Shown here piece after piece: positions 1 to 9,546 of a stretch of DNA of 64,000 nucleotides. This DNA comes from Cercospora beticola (taxonomy: Eukaryota > Ascomycota > Dothideomycetes > Mycosphaerellales > Mycosphaerellaceae): the NCBI RefSeq assembly GCF_033473495.1, contig NC_088940.1:1426001-1490000 (forward strand), in the 5' to 3' direction. Position 1 is the stretch's first letter, and each line of letters begins with the position of its first letter. A model generated the notes under the pieces. It saw only the letters and a list, made by a program, of their open reading frames with translations, searched no databases and was not told the origin of the DNA. A program made the position numbers and the translations under genes.

Positions 1-1
1 C

Positions 2-1048
2 ACCGCACACGAGCGCAATGAGCTGAAGGGTCATTGGGGCTCTCAATCTACTCGACTCACTCGGGATAGCTTCTTGCCGTTCGGAAGCTGTCAATTATGC
101 CTTCTCCCTGCACGTGATCCGGTGTCCTGCTCAAGTCATGGCCATCTCTACTGCAGGGAATGTGCCGTGAGCAATCTGCTGGCACAAAACAAGGAGCTGA
201 AGAGGCTGAAGAAGGAAGCCGAGCGCAGGAAGCAAGAGGATGAAGAGGAGAAGCAGCTGGAGGATGCGGAGGCGCAAGCGCGAGCCATCGAGGAGTTCGA
301 GAAGGTGCAGGCCGGTTTGAGCGCCAGGCCTGGGGCAACAGCTAGCCAAAACATCGTTGGACGAGAGAATGGCAAAGTCGTGGTGGAGCAAGAGGTGGAA
401 GAAGGCGCAAAGAAGGGCACGAAACGCAAATTTGAGCTGGATGAAGAGGAGCTTGTGCGACTTGCCAACGAGGATCGCGACAAGGCTCGGAAGTTGATGG
501 ACGACGAGAAGAACTCCAAGCCACACTTGCCAGCGTTCTGGGTCGCAGGCGAGACGCCAGACAACAAGAAGGCGGACTCGAAAACGATCAAGCAACATCC
601 GACATGTCCAGCAGCTTCGTCCGACAAGCCCCATGACTTCACTTTGAAATCACTGGTCTCGATCAAGTTCACCGAAGAAGCGTCATCCGCTGATTCGAAC
701 ACCAAGCAACGGAGCTGTCCTGCGTGCAATAAAGCACTGTCGAATTCAACGAAAGCCGTACTCGCAAAGCCTTGTGGTCATGTCTTGTGCAAGCCGTGCA
801 GCGATAAGTTTCAAAAAGCAGCTGAGAAGTCTTCGCACGACAAGGAGCATGACGATTCCGTGCGATGCTATGTGTGCCAAGAAGACATCACTCCTGGTCG
901 CAAAACGAAGCGGAAGAAGGACGCTTCAACGGGTGAGAAGGAGAGCAAGACAGAGCGTGGACTCGTCGAGCTGGCCACCGATGGCACTGGCTTCGCTGGA
1001 GGTGGCAAAAGTGAAGTGAAGAAGCATGGTGTCGCCTTCCAGTGCTGA
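2..1048 (+). CDS. NOSIP-like RING/U-box protein (5' end beyond window)
   Basis: The reading frame is open from base 2 to the TGA at 1046-1048 and has no in-frame ATG before the conserved block, so the true start lies left of the window; 348 residues are visible. The first residues end in RDSFLPFGSCQLC, followed by DPVSC and LYCRECAVSNLL. This is the N-terminal zinc-finger/U-box-like half typical of nitric-oxide-synthase-interacting protein (NOSIP) homologues, where the second half of a split RING sits at the C-terminus. A Lys/Glu-rich coiled coil follows (about residues 55-90). A C-terminal RING runs from CPACNKAL through PCGHVLCKPC to CYVCQ. Family members are nuclear ubiquitin ligases linked to spliceosome-associated complexes. 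The family call rests on motif order. The exact ligase activity is inferred. Confidence 0.85.
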   Translation, partial: TAHERNELKGHWGSQSTRLTRDSFLPFGSCQLCLLPARDPVSCSSHGHLYCRECAVSNLLAQNKELKRLKKEAERRKQEDEEEKQLEDAEAQARAIEEFEKVQAGLSARPGATASQNIVGRENGKVVVEQEVEEGAKKGTKRKFELDEEELVRLANEDRDKARKLMDDEKNSKPHLPAFWVAGETPDNKKADSKTIKQHPTCPAASSDKPHDFTLKSLVSIKFTEEASSADSNTKQRSCPACNKALSNSTKAVLAKPCGHVLCKPCSDKFQKAAEKSSHDKEHDDSVRCYVCQEDITPGRKTKRKKDASTGEKESKTERGLVELATDGTGFAGGGKSEVKKHGVAFQC

Positions 1049-2139
1049 TTGCATATGCTCTCGTGGTAGCCGTACGACCTGGCCATGATGGCCTGGATAT
1101 CGCAATACAGTGCTTGCAGTGCAGGGCGTGCAATGCATCGCCGATCTGCAAGCAACCTTCGGCACTGCCGCAAGAGGCCATTCAGCTCGGGATATTATCG
1201 CGAGGCAATCATGTGCTCCAGGGCCGACGATCATCTGTCCACGCTTCCAGGTAACGCGACCATCTTGGTTCTGATCAGACTGTTTCATCGGCCCCTGTGC
1301 ACAACTCGCAGGAACGAACAAGCAAGGTCGCAGAGGATTGGCCCATGATCGGGTTGACAGAGCATGCAGCTCGTTCCTTCAGGCTTCAGCGGCAGTCGTA
1401 CAACGACAGACGTAGTTACGAGACAAAGTCCTGTCATGCTGGACTGTTGCTCGCATATAACTGGTGGCTTTCGCCTCGCTAGCCCGTCTTGGGAAACTTA
1501 CTAGCGCCAAACTGCATCAACCTCATTCTTGTCCGTCCTCCGGTTCTGACAAGACAATTTCGCCAGCTAGTTCAGCCACAACGCACATCTCCTTCCGTCT
1601 CAAGCATCGCCACCGATTCTTGCCCTGTGTTGTGCTGCAGCTCAAGCAAACTGGCGAAATCCGCGATAGCTGTCTCATTGGCGCCGAGAGATCTTAGCAG
1701 AGGGGGTGGAGATCAGCGGGCTTGTTACGAGTCCAAGCCCGCTAACTCTACAGTAACCACCAGTCTGAAAGCCCGAATCCTATCTTGCCCAGCTGTCCCA
1801 CCATGCACGCATATTGCAACCTTCCGAACGTGGCAAGAGAGCGACATCACTCGCGAGGCCACGAGCGAACGGTATAACGTCTCCACGTTGTGATGGTCTT
1901 GACAACTTCCACTTTCGTACGAGCGTCCGGCTGGCCAAGCAGATACACGATGATGCAGGTGTCGCTATCTGAAGCGAGTAGGCTGAGAGGGCATGGAGAT
2001 GTGCCGGCAACAGTCGCAATATGTGTTGGGCAGAAGAATACAAAAAGCGAGGGAGCGGCACGCATGATATGCCTTTGGATTCCATCAAGGTCGTCTTCTC
2101 TTCGCTTCGCCTAGAATATTTGTGCAGCAAATCATAACC
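1049..2139. other. Intergenic, no gene seen
   Basis: This stretch holds the 3' flank of the NOSIP-like gene and the promoter of the downstream secreted protease. Short open frames occur on both strands, but none has a credible start, splice sites or recognisable protein pattern. Confidence 0.6.
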
Positions 2140-3474
2140 ATGAAGTTCAACAATTCTTTCTTGGCAGCCGCCGCCGCCAGCATCGCATCTGCGCAATCTA
2201 CCTATACGCGATGTGCCCTCGGTGCACCAGCAGCAGAGCAAGTTGCTGCCCTCGAAGCCGCCGCGGCTGAGGGCGCTGCCAATCTCGAAATTTCTCGAAT
2301 GGCTGCTGCGACAATTCCAACATACGTACACGTCGTTACTTCGTCCTCGAAGCAAGGTCGTTACTCCCAAGCTATGATTCAGAGCCAGATCAGTGTACGT
2401 ATTTCGCCTTTTCTAAACCCTCGATGGCTTGGTCGAGCAATTTCTGGCAGAGAGCGCCAGTAGTGCCAGTGGGGGCGAAGCTTACACGCTTCTTTCCTTG
2501 GACTCACATGCCGCAATGTTCACCTGAAAACTCGTCTCTCTCTGGAGATCCTGGGTGTTCTCTGCTCTTCCGCTTGGTTCCAAACAACACTTTGTTTCTA
2601 CAAGTATTCTAGGGAAAGAATCTTGACTGACAATATGCAATAGGCCATGAGTAAGATTAGCCGCTATAAGGCATCTCCAACGCGCGAGAGCCTTGTCTTA
2701 GACATCTTCGTGCCTCTTGCTGACTTCACTTGATAGACCAGGCTTACGCGGGTATGGGATTCACCTTCAGGCTGGCGTCGACCGACTTCACCGTCAACAA
2801 CAATTGGGCAACTGCCAACCTTGGCACGGCCAACGAGCGTAATATGAAGACTGCGCTCAGAAAAGCCCAAGGCTATGATGAGCTTGATCTTTACTTCGTT
2901 TCCGACATTCCAGGCGATACCCTCGGATGGTAAGCAACTCTCACATTTCTCTGCTTCTAGTATCTTCGCCCTGTCGAGCGTATCCGAGGCACTTTGTGTC
3001 GACAAGCGAAGCAAGCGTGGAGTCCAGGTCGCGTTGAGAGACTGCAAGTGTGGATGTTTCCCCAGCTGTTTCTAACATTCTGCTTTCAGGTGCTACTTCC
3101 CAGTCGCCAACCCAACCACGAACGACCGCACCCTCGACGGCTGCGTGAACCTTGCAGACTCGCTTCCAGGTGGTGCTGCTGCACCCTTCAACGAGGGTGC
3201 CACCGCCACTCACGAAATCGGCCACTGGCTCGGTCTCTTCCACGTCTTCCAGGGCCAAAGCTGCACTGGAGCCGGCGACTCTGTCAGCGACACCCCACCT
3301 CAACGAACCTTTACCAGCGGATGCCCTGTTGGCAAGGATACTTGCCCCGGCGGCGGTGTTGACAGCATTCACAACTATATGGACTACAGTGATGATTCCT
3401 GCCTGGATCGATTCACTGCTGGCCAGACTCAGCGTGCTACTGCGCTTTTCAGCCAGCTCCGAAATGGGCGGTAG
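2140..3474 (+). CDS. Secreted zinc metalloprotease, peptidase family M43 (MEP1-like)
   Basis: Four exons are proposed: 2140-2394, 2644-2650, 2737-2929 and 3090-3474, giving 279 residues, the usual size of fungal M43B extracellular proteases. Each intron has a GT donor, an AG acceptor and a CTGAC or CTAAC branch site. Exon 2 is only 7 nt. It is required to produce the conserved stretch QISAMNQAYAGMGF, because joining exon 1 directly to exon 3 breaks the frame or deletes this block. The protein starts with a signal peptide (MKFNNSFLAAAAASIASAQS). The zinc site HEIGHWLGLFH begins near residue 193, and the Met-turn is NYMDYSDD. The family digests extracellular protein, and in some pathogens it strips surface antigens. 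The substrate here is unknown. Confidence 0.85.
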
Positions 3475-4472
3475 ATGCCTACTCGGTGGCGAGGCGTTTG
3501 ATTGTGAATCAGAGATACCAAGATATCGACAAAGAATGCGTCAGGAACGCATGTGAATGATAGGCCCAAAGACTGGCTGAAAAAAAGTCGCTAGAGTAGA
3601 ATTAAAATCTCTATTGCCCTTCTTGTATTGCGTCTTTGCACCACTCTCTCTTTCTGGCAATGCTCGAACTGCATATCGCTATGCGATGTATCACAGAAGC
3701 AGCGCGGTCCCAGTCTCGGTCCCGGTGCAATCGTCATGCTAATTTTGGGGTTGATCTCGTGTGGTCGATGAGTATTTGCATTGATTCTTCTCGATCTCGG
3801 GATTGTTCGTTCCACTTTGGGAATGCATTGTCGATGATCGTTTCGACTCTCTGACCTACATCGGTACACTAGACGTGCTATCTCCTAAATGTTCGAACAT
3901 CTGGGGACTCTGTCTATGGTAAGCTCTCACTGCCGTGTAACTCACATATCCTTTGATCCTCTCAATCACGCACCAAATCCAGCGGAAGCCAGAGAAAATC
4001 TGTACGCGCGTACGTGATTGTAAAACTCCATTCTCGGCTCATCTGTGCCTATATCGAATCTTAGTACTTGCCTCTCTTCCTTCGGACCTTCAAGACTCGG
4101 TCAAGCACCGATGCTTTCGAGAACGCGACAACCATGTGAGCGCTCGCTCGCCGAACATGCAGTCTCCCATTAGTTGCCGTTTGAATTTGACCGCTCACAT
4201 CTCCTCTTCCTTTCCTCCGGTGGCATACCTCGCCAGCATCTCCCCGAGAAAGACATCGCTCACCGAGATCTCGATTAGTAATTTATAGCTCTAGCTTCAC
4301 GATGATCCAAGATTTGCTCGTTCGCTCAGCGAAATCTGCGACAAGCCCTTAGTGGCCGCAGCTGTGTAGCCAGTGAGGCGAAAGTAATTTTTATTGAATT
4401 GGAATAGTCATTAGTAGTTTTGTGCTTTAGCAATGTAAGTTCTATACTCGTCCAAGCCAAATGTCCAAAGTT
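3475..4472. other. Intergenic between convergent genes, nothing recognised
   Basis: This is the 3' flank shared by the M43 protease and the HET-C gene, which converge here. It is relatively AT-rich with several poly-A-signal-like tracts. No coding pattern was seen. Confidence 0.6.
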
Positions 4473-6655
4473 CTACAAGTGAGGTCCACCTAAGTCAAGC
4501 TTCTTTCTGACTTCTCCCTCACTGATGTCGTGCTCTTTCGCAAGTCGTGTCACCGCGTCATCCAATTCCTCCGACTTGCCTAGCCCTAACGCCTTGGTGA
4601 CTCCGACTTTGTCTCCAACTGTGTGAGCTGCATCTACGACTTTCTCGCTAGCGTTTCGAAGCCCGTCCGCTACCTCTTGGACTTTCTTCACGAACTGCTG
4701 TCGTAATGTATCGTCGACTGGTCGTGGAGTAGTCTCTGGCCAGGCTCCTGGAAACGAGGCGAAGCCCTTCGTGCCTCGACCCGCCATGTCTCGAGCAGTC
4801 ATTGTGTGATCATGGTGATTCCATCGGTCCTGGGCGGATTCTTTCGAGAGCTTCTTCAGCAAGTATATGTGCTGATCTTCGCTGTGGGCGTCCCACCACT
4901 CGCGGACAGAATCTTGCATGTATCGCTGTATGTCGCTTGGTTCTTGCACGAATGCAGGATGGTGCATGATGGAGAGGATATCCTCGATCGTCTCTTCGAC
5001 ATCTAATGAAGGATCATCCCAGCATTTCACTATCTGCTGAGTGCTCCAGTTCAGGCAGATAGTGGCAATGATGCCCGCTGGCTGATTTAAAAGATTGCTG
5101 AAATGATCTTTTGCCAGTTCTGAATGTGTTGGATTGGAGTCCATGGAGCCTGGTTCCCAAATTTCTGACGCCTTACTCATCTCGACTGTCTGCTGCTTGG
5201 CCATTTCTGCAGCTGCACGGACTTCGTTGAGCGCCGGTTCGATGAACGCAGCCAGTAACTTGTATGCAAGATTGTCCGCCTGTGTCTTGATGTCTTCTAT
5301 AGCTTTGCTCAGCCCAGGAAAGGTAGGTCCATCATCATGCTTCATGGTCCAGAGCTGAATGTCGTCGTGAAGTTTGAAGATTGGGTGGATTGCATTCCAT
5401 AAGTTGGGAAAAGGTTCATCGGATTTTTCATCTGAGGATTTGGTCTGGTTGGAATTGTTCTGAGCATCCGTGACAGCAGAATTGATTGATTGCAGCTGAC
5501 CAGCAATGTCGCTGTTCCCTGGCGTAAGTGACGAGATCTTCTCAGCAACTGAAGCAATGGCCTGGAAGGCACTTTTGAAATTCGAGGATGAAAAGAGCTT
5601 GGACTGCATATTTGACAGGTCGCCAAAAGAGGTAGTTCTCGTCTCGCCCCTGTTGATGATGGCCGCGCGGTCATCGGCCTCTCCTAGAAAGCTGTGCAGG
5701 ATATCAACAGCGCCAAATGTGCCTGTTGTTAACGGAGGGACTTTGCTGTGCGAGCCAGGTGCCTCTATCCAACTCTTGTCGCCCACAAATGCGAAGATAT
5801 CCTGACATCCATCAAATTCACGGAGACACAGCTCGATGAAATTGCTGTGGGCGGCGAAGTCTTCTATAGTGTGCATTGCCGCTCCCAGGCTGATGAGCGC
5901 ATCCGCCTCATTTTCGTTACGCTTGTATTCAATGCATGCCCACAGCTTCTTACGGATATAGTCAGCTGATGTCGTCCAATCCTTTCCTGAGTTTGCAATA
6001 TAGTTTTTCATGCCAGTCTTTGGGTCGACTTCGAGCTCCACTTCCCTGACTGGACCACGGAGTCTGCCATCGATTTTTGTGGCGTCCTTGTCCGGCAGGT
6101 CAGCGTAGCCTGAAATTTCGATCAAAGGTCAGCATGAGCCTCTCACACGTTGTGCGATCGAAAGTTATCAATTGCAGATCTCTCGAACACAGCTTACACT
6201 TGTTATCATGTTCGAGAGTATCGTCATGCGTCAAGAGAATACGTTTACATACCTTTCGGATTATCAATATGCTCCTCATGTCGATAGACTCCAAGACGCT
6301 CCTTTGTGACATCGAAGCCATCAGTAGCGAGTCCAAATTCCATAAACGCCAAAATCGCAACCACAGCCCGCAGAATTGACTCGTGGACCTTGTCTAAGCA
6401 AGTGGTATCGAGCAGTTGCGAAAAGTCCCGTAACCAGTTGCCGAAATAAACCTGCTTGGCTTGTAATTTTGTGAAGGCATAGTTGCTCACGAAGCTGACT
6501 GGCAGCAGAGGTAACAAGTTACCAATATCTCCATGTCGCCAGACGTAGCCAAGCCATTCGTTGTCCTCTGGTACTTCGCCAGCGCCGAAGGCGTGAGCGC
6601 AAGTGAGGAGACAGAAGCAGATTAGAGCCACTGCGGCCACCGGAGAGCGAGGCAT
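4473..6655 (-). CDS. HET-C heterokaryon incompatibility family protein
   Basis: Two exons on the minus strand, 6655-6253 and 6109-4473, are separated by a 143-nt intron (donor GTATGT, acceptor TTTCAG); together they encode 679 residues. The ATG at 6655 is chosen over an upstream in-frame GTG. It opens a signal peptide (MPRSPVAAVALICFCLLTCAHA), as expected for HET-C. Diagnostic family blocks follow: WRHGDI, VYFGNWLRDFSQ, ERLGVYRHEEHIDNPKGYAD across the splice junction, RRLRGP-like GRLRGPV, and the ALISLGAAMHTIEDFAAHSNF metal-hydrolase-like segment. HET-C proteins take part in nonself recognition between fungal strains and resemble alpha-helical phospholipase C-like folds. The C-terminal third is charged and lacks the Gly-rich tail of the Neurospora protein. 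The allorecognition role is inferred from family. Confidence 0.85.
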
Positions 6656-7082
6656 CACAATCGAGGTCTGCTGTCAAGTCGTGGACGTGGGAAGAATTAC
6701 TGGAGTTGTTATCCTGCTTTCCACTCCAAGAAATCGGCCTTGCCATTTCTAGGAATGACCCACTATGAGCTCACGCGTAAAGTTTAAACAGCCCAGCCTT
6801 TGAACTGCCAGTGAAGCTCACGCATAATCGTTGCGCGTGATGCTTGCGATGTTTGTGCATTGTGTGCCGGCGATACGTGTCTGTGCATTCAGGATCGATC
6901 GGCCTCGCGTATTCTGCTGCAGCCTGCAGCTTGTAAAGATCGACAAGCTTGGCAATGTACAGAAAGAGAAAGTTAGTTCTCACCAGCAGGACGTACTCGA
7001 CACTGGCTAGGGAGAGGGAATCTCGTTACTGTACATTTATGTAATGCCGTAGTTTTACAGGGTATCTTCGCGCGACTGCTGT
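6656..7082. other. Intergenic: HET-C promoter and MRH4 3' flank
   Basis: The two genes are transcribed in the same leftward direction, so this 427-nt stretch should carry the HET-C promoter. No small gene or clear regulatory motif was recognised. Confidence 0.5.
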
Positions 7083-8984
7083 CTAAATCAGCGCTTGTCC
7101 TTTGAACATGCCTTCTCTGACCTCTTTCACAATATCCTTCCGGTCGTGCTTGCCGGTTAGCACGATTCCTCTACCTCTCTTGCCCATACGGCCAACACGA
7201 CCGAGGCGATGTATGAAGTCAATACTGGTGTGCGGTACATCGTAGAGTATAACGTGCTTGACAAGCAAAGTGTCAATGCCACGCGAGCCAATATCGGTCA
7301 TGACTAGAACCTTGGTATTGTTCAGTTGTCGTGGAGGTGGGACCGAACTGGCTCTCTCCGCGAGATCGCCTGCGCTGATGGCTTGACTTGAGTCGTTACG
7401 TTCCTTGCGCGTGGCCTTTTCTGCGCTATGCCTGGTCGTCGGTACTGCAGCACCAGTGAAAGCAGCTAATGTTTCTGCTTGCTTTCTATCGTCGCTGTCT
7501 CGGGACAATGCGGTCGCATCGATGCCCTTGGACTTGAGGTAGCCTGCTAGCTCTGTTGTCTTTTCTCGCTCGTTAACGAACACAACGATTTTCTTTTCCC
7601 TGTCCTCGTCTGCCTCTGCAGCTTCTTTGCCGATGTCCCAAATCGTCTGCGCGCAGGCCAGGTCACGATTTCCTTGATATGGCACCTTCTCAATGTCGAC
7701 CACGCTTAGCTGAACGCGACGAGGAATGGCGTGGAGGTTTGGCGTCACAAGTCGCTTAGTCTCTGGATACCGCTTGTTCAAGTACGAGTCAACACTTCGC
7801 GGAATCGTGGCCGAGCAGAAGACCAGCTTTTCGAGCGAGGGAGCGGCGCGATCAATAATCCCAGATGTGATTGGGCTGAATGAACGATCAAGCAGGCTGT
7901 CCGCTTCGTCGATGACCAGATGTGATACTCGTGACAGGATGTTCGGATCGCTCTCGCAGATACTGCTGAGTAAGTGAGGCGTCGCAACGACAACGTCCAC
8001 GCCTCCTGGACCAAAGAGACGGCTGCGGATAACAGTCCCTGTGAAGGCAGCGCTGACCATGGCTGTCCGGAATTTGATGGTATGCGACAGGCTCTTCAGA
8101 AGGCCGCCGACCTGGTTGACCAGCTCAGCCGTAGGAACTAGAACGATGGCGCGTGGCCGCCCTTTAGACAGATCTTCCACTTCAGGTTCATCCAACTCAA
8201 ACAGTCGTCGTTCTGCCTGCTTCTTTTCCATCTTCTCCTTCTCTTGACGCTCTTGCTCCTGCGCCTCGACCTTCTCTGCCCGTTTGATCGCATCAATCAC
8301 GGGCAATGCATACGCCAGCGTCTTTCCAGATCCTGTCTCTGCGGCAAGCAGGAATTGCTTCATGTCCTTCGATGGTTCATCCTGCACGTGCCTCTTCTTT
8401 CGCCGTCGTCCATCGGGGGTATCGAGAAGTGCGGGAATCGCTAATCGTTGTATTGGGGAGGGGGAAATGTCAAGCTGTCCGGCGAGCGCTTGGGTGCTGA
8501 TGGATTCCTTGATGATGGGCAAGAGATCAAAGTCATTGAAGCTCTCTCGTTCAGCTATCTCCTGCTTGATCCTATTGCGCTTCTCGTACGAGATGTTCGC
8601 CAACCGGCGTTGCATCTTCATTGCCCTCATTGGGTCTTTGGGAGTCTGCTCTCTTTTACCGTTCCCTGGCTTCATCTTCTCCTGTCTCTTCCTCTCCGCC
8701 TCAGAAATCTTGTTCCTCTGCACCTGCAGCATTCTGGGCACCTCCGTCACGTTCATACCTCCAAACGGACTGTTCTTCGTCCGCATCTTTGTCGGTCGGC
8801 CATGACCATCCTCCGCCGGTCTCGAAGGCCCCTTAGCCACTCTTTCTGACAGCACCATGCGCGAGGGCTTGCGTTTCTGCAGGGTCGCCGCATTGCGCGC
8901 TTGCTGCTGCCATGCGGGCTGAAAGGGCTTTGCGAGAGCCCGCGCCTCGCAGAAGGGGCAGAGGGCAGCAGAGAGGCGCTGCAT
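7083..8984 (-). CDS. MRH4: Mitochondrial DEAD-box ATP-dependent RNA helicase MRH4
   Basis: A single exon encodes 633 residues. The start is the ATG at 8984; an in-frame GTG four codons upstream is not used. The first 50 residues are rich in Arg, Ala and Gln (MQRLSAALCPFCEARALAKP) and fit a mitochondrial presequence. They are followed by the RKPSRMVLSERVAKG block common to fungal MRH4. Helicase motifs appear in order: AETGSGKT (near residue 218), VLVPTAELVNQ, VIDEADSLLD (near 357), CSAT, VMTDIGSRGID and HRLGRVGRMGKRGRG (near 598). MRH4 helps assemble the large subunit of the mitochondrial ribosome. The gene is divergent from BUD4. Organelle targeting is inferred from sequence composition and family. 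Confidence 0.85.
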   Translation of the reverse strand: MQRLSAALCPFCEARALAKPFQPAWQQQARNAATLQKRKPSRMVLSERVAKGPSRPAEDGHGRPTKMRTKNSPFGGMNVTEVPRMLQVQRNKISEAERKRQEKMKPGNGKREQTPKDPMRAMKMQRRLANISYEKRNRIKQEIAERESFNDFDLLPIIKESISTQALAGQLDISPSPIQRLAIPALLDTPDGRRRKKRHVQDEPSKDMKQFLLAAETGSGKTLAYALPVIDAIKRAEKVEAQEQERQEKEKMEKKQAERRLFELDEPEVEDLSKGRPRAIVLVPTAELVNQVGGLLKSLSHTIKFRTAMVSAAFTGTVIRSRLFGPGGVDVVVATPHLLSSICESDPNILSRVSHLVIDEADSLLDRSFSPITSGIIDRAAPSLEKLVFCSATIPRSVDSYLNKRYPETKRLVTPNLHAIPRRVQLSVVDIEKVPYQGNRDLACAQTIWDIGKEAAEADEDREKKIVVFVNEREKTTELAGYLKSKGIDATALSRDSDDRKQAETLAAFTGAAVPTTRHSAEKATRKERNDSSQAISAGDLAERASSVPPPRQLNNTKVLVMTDIGSRGIDTLLVKHVILYDVPHTSIDFIHRLGRVGRMGKRGRGIVLTGKHDRKDIVKEVREGMFKGQALI

Positions 8985-9546
8985 GTCGATGGCCACTCAC
9001 GGATCATCAGTTCAGAGATGTTTCCCCAAAAGTTCTCGAGGGAGATCTTCCGCGATCGCCGCCAAGAGTGGCGGAAGCGGATCGGAACGCTGACGCGCTG
9101 AAACTTGGACTGGGCAGTCGCCAGGGCAACGGGCAACCGCGACCCACGATCAACATGCGAATGGGGCTGCCCAACAAGAAGGAATATGCAGTGCATCTGC
9201 CCTCTTGTTCTGCGCCGTCTTCACACTCTCACAATAACATTGTCTTCATTCGTTTGGGCAATGAGATGACAGGCGCATCAGCAGGCACTTTGCACAGCTT
9301 CTTCTTCACACCGCTTGTTATTCTTCCGCAACGCGATTATTGCATCTGAGCGCAGAGCCGCAACGGCGCCGGTGTGAAGTTCGGCTCGCCAGCGACAACA
9401 TTCCAGCGTTTGAGCCGTGCTGCTGCATTGTGCACTCGACACACGCTGTTCTCCCGGCGCAATGGATTCCGTACGCATCTAGCCTATTCTCGTCTCGTCG
9501 CCGCGACTGTGACGGGCGCTCGCACTTTTGGGGACAGCTACTCACC
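8985..9546. promoter_or_regulatory. Divergent promoter region MRH4/BUD4
   Basis: These 562 nt separate the two start codons of head-to-head genes and must hold both 5' leaders. No specific factor site is claimed. Confidence 0.5.

Noticed and set aside
131..729. Antisense frames over the NOSIP-like gene
   Set aside because: They mirror the Glu/Lys-rich coding strand and give Leu/Ser-rich nonsense sequence, the usual shadow of coiled-coil coding DNA.
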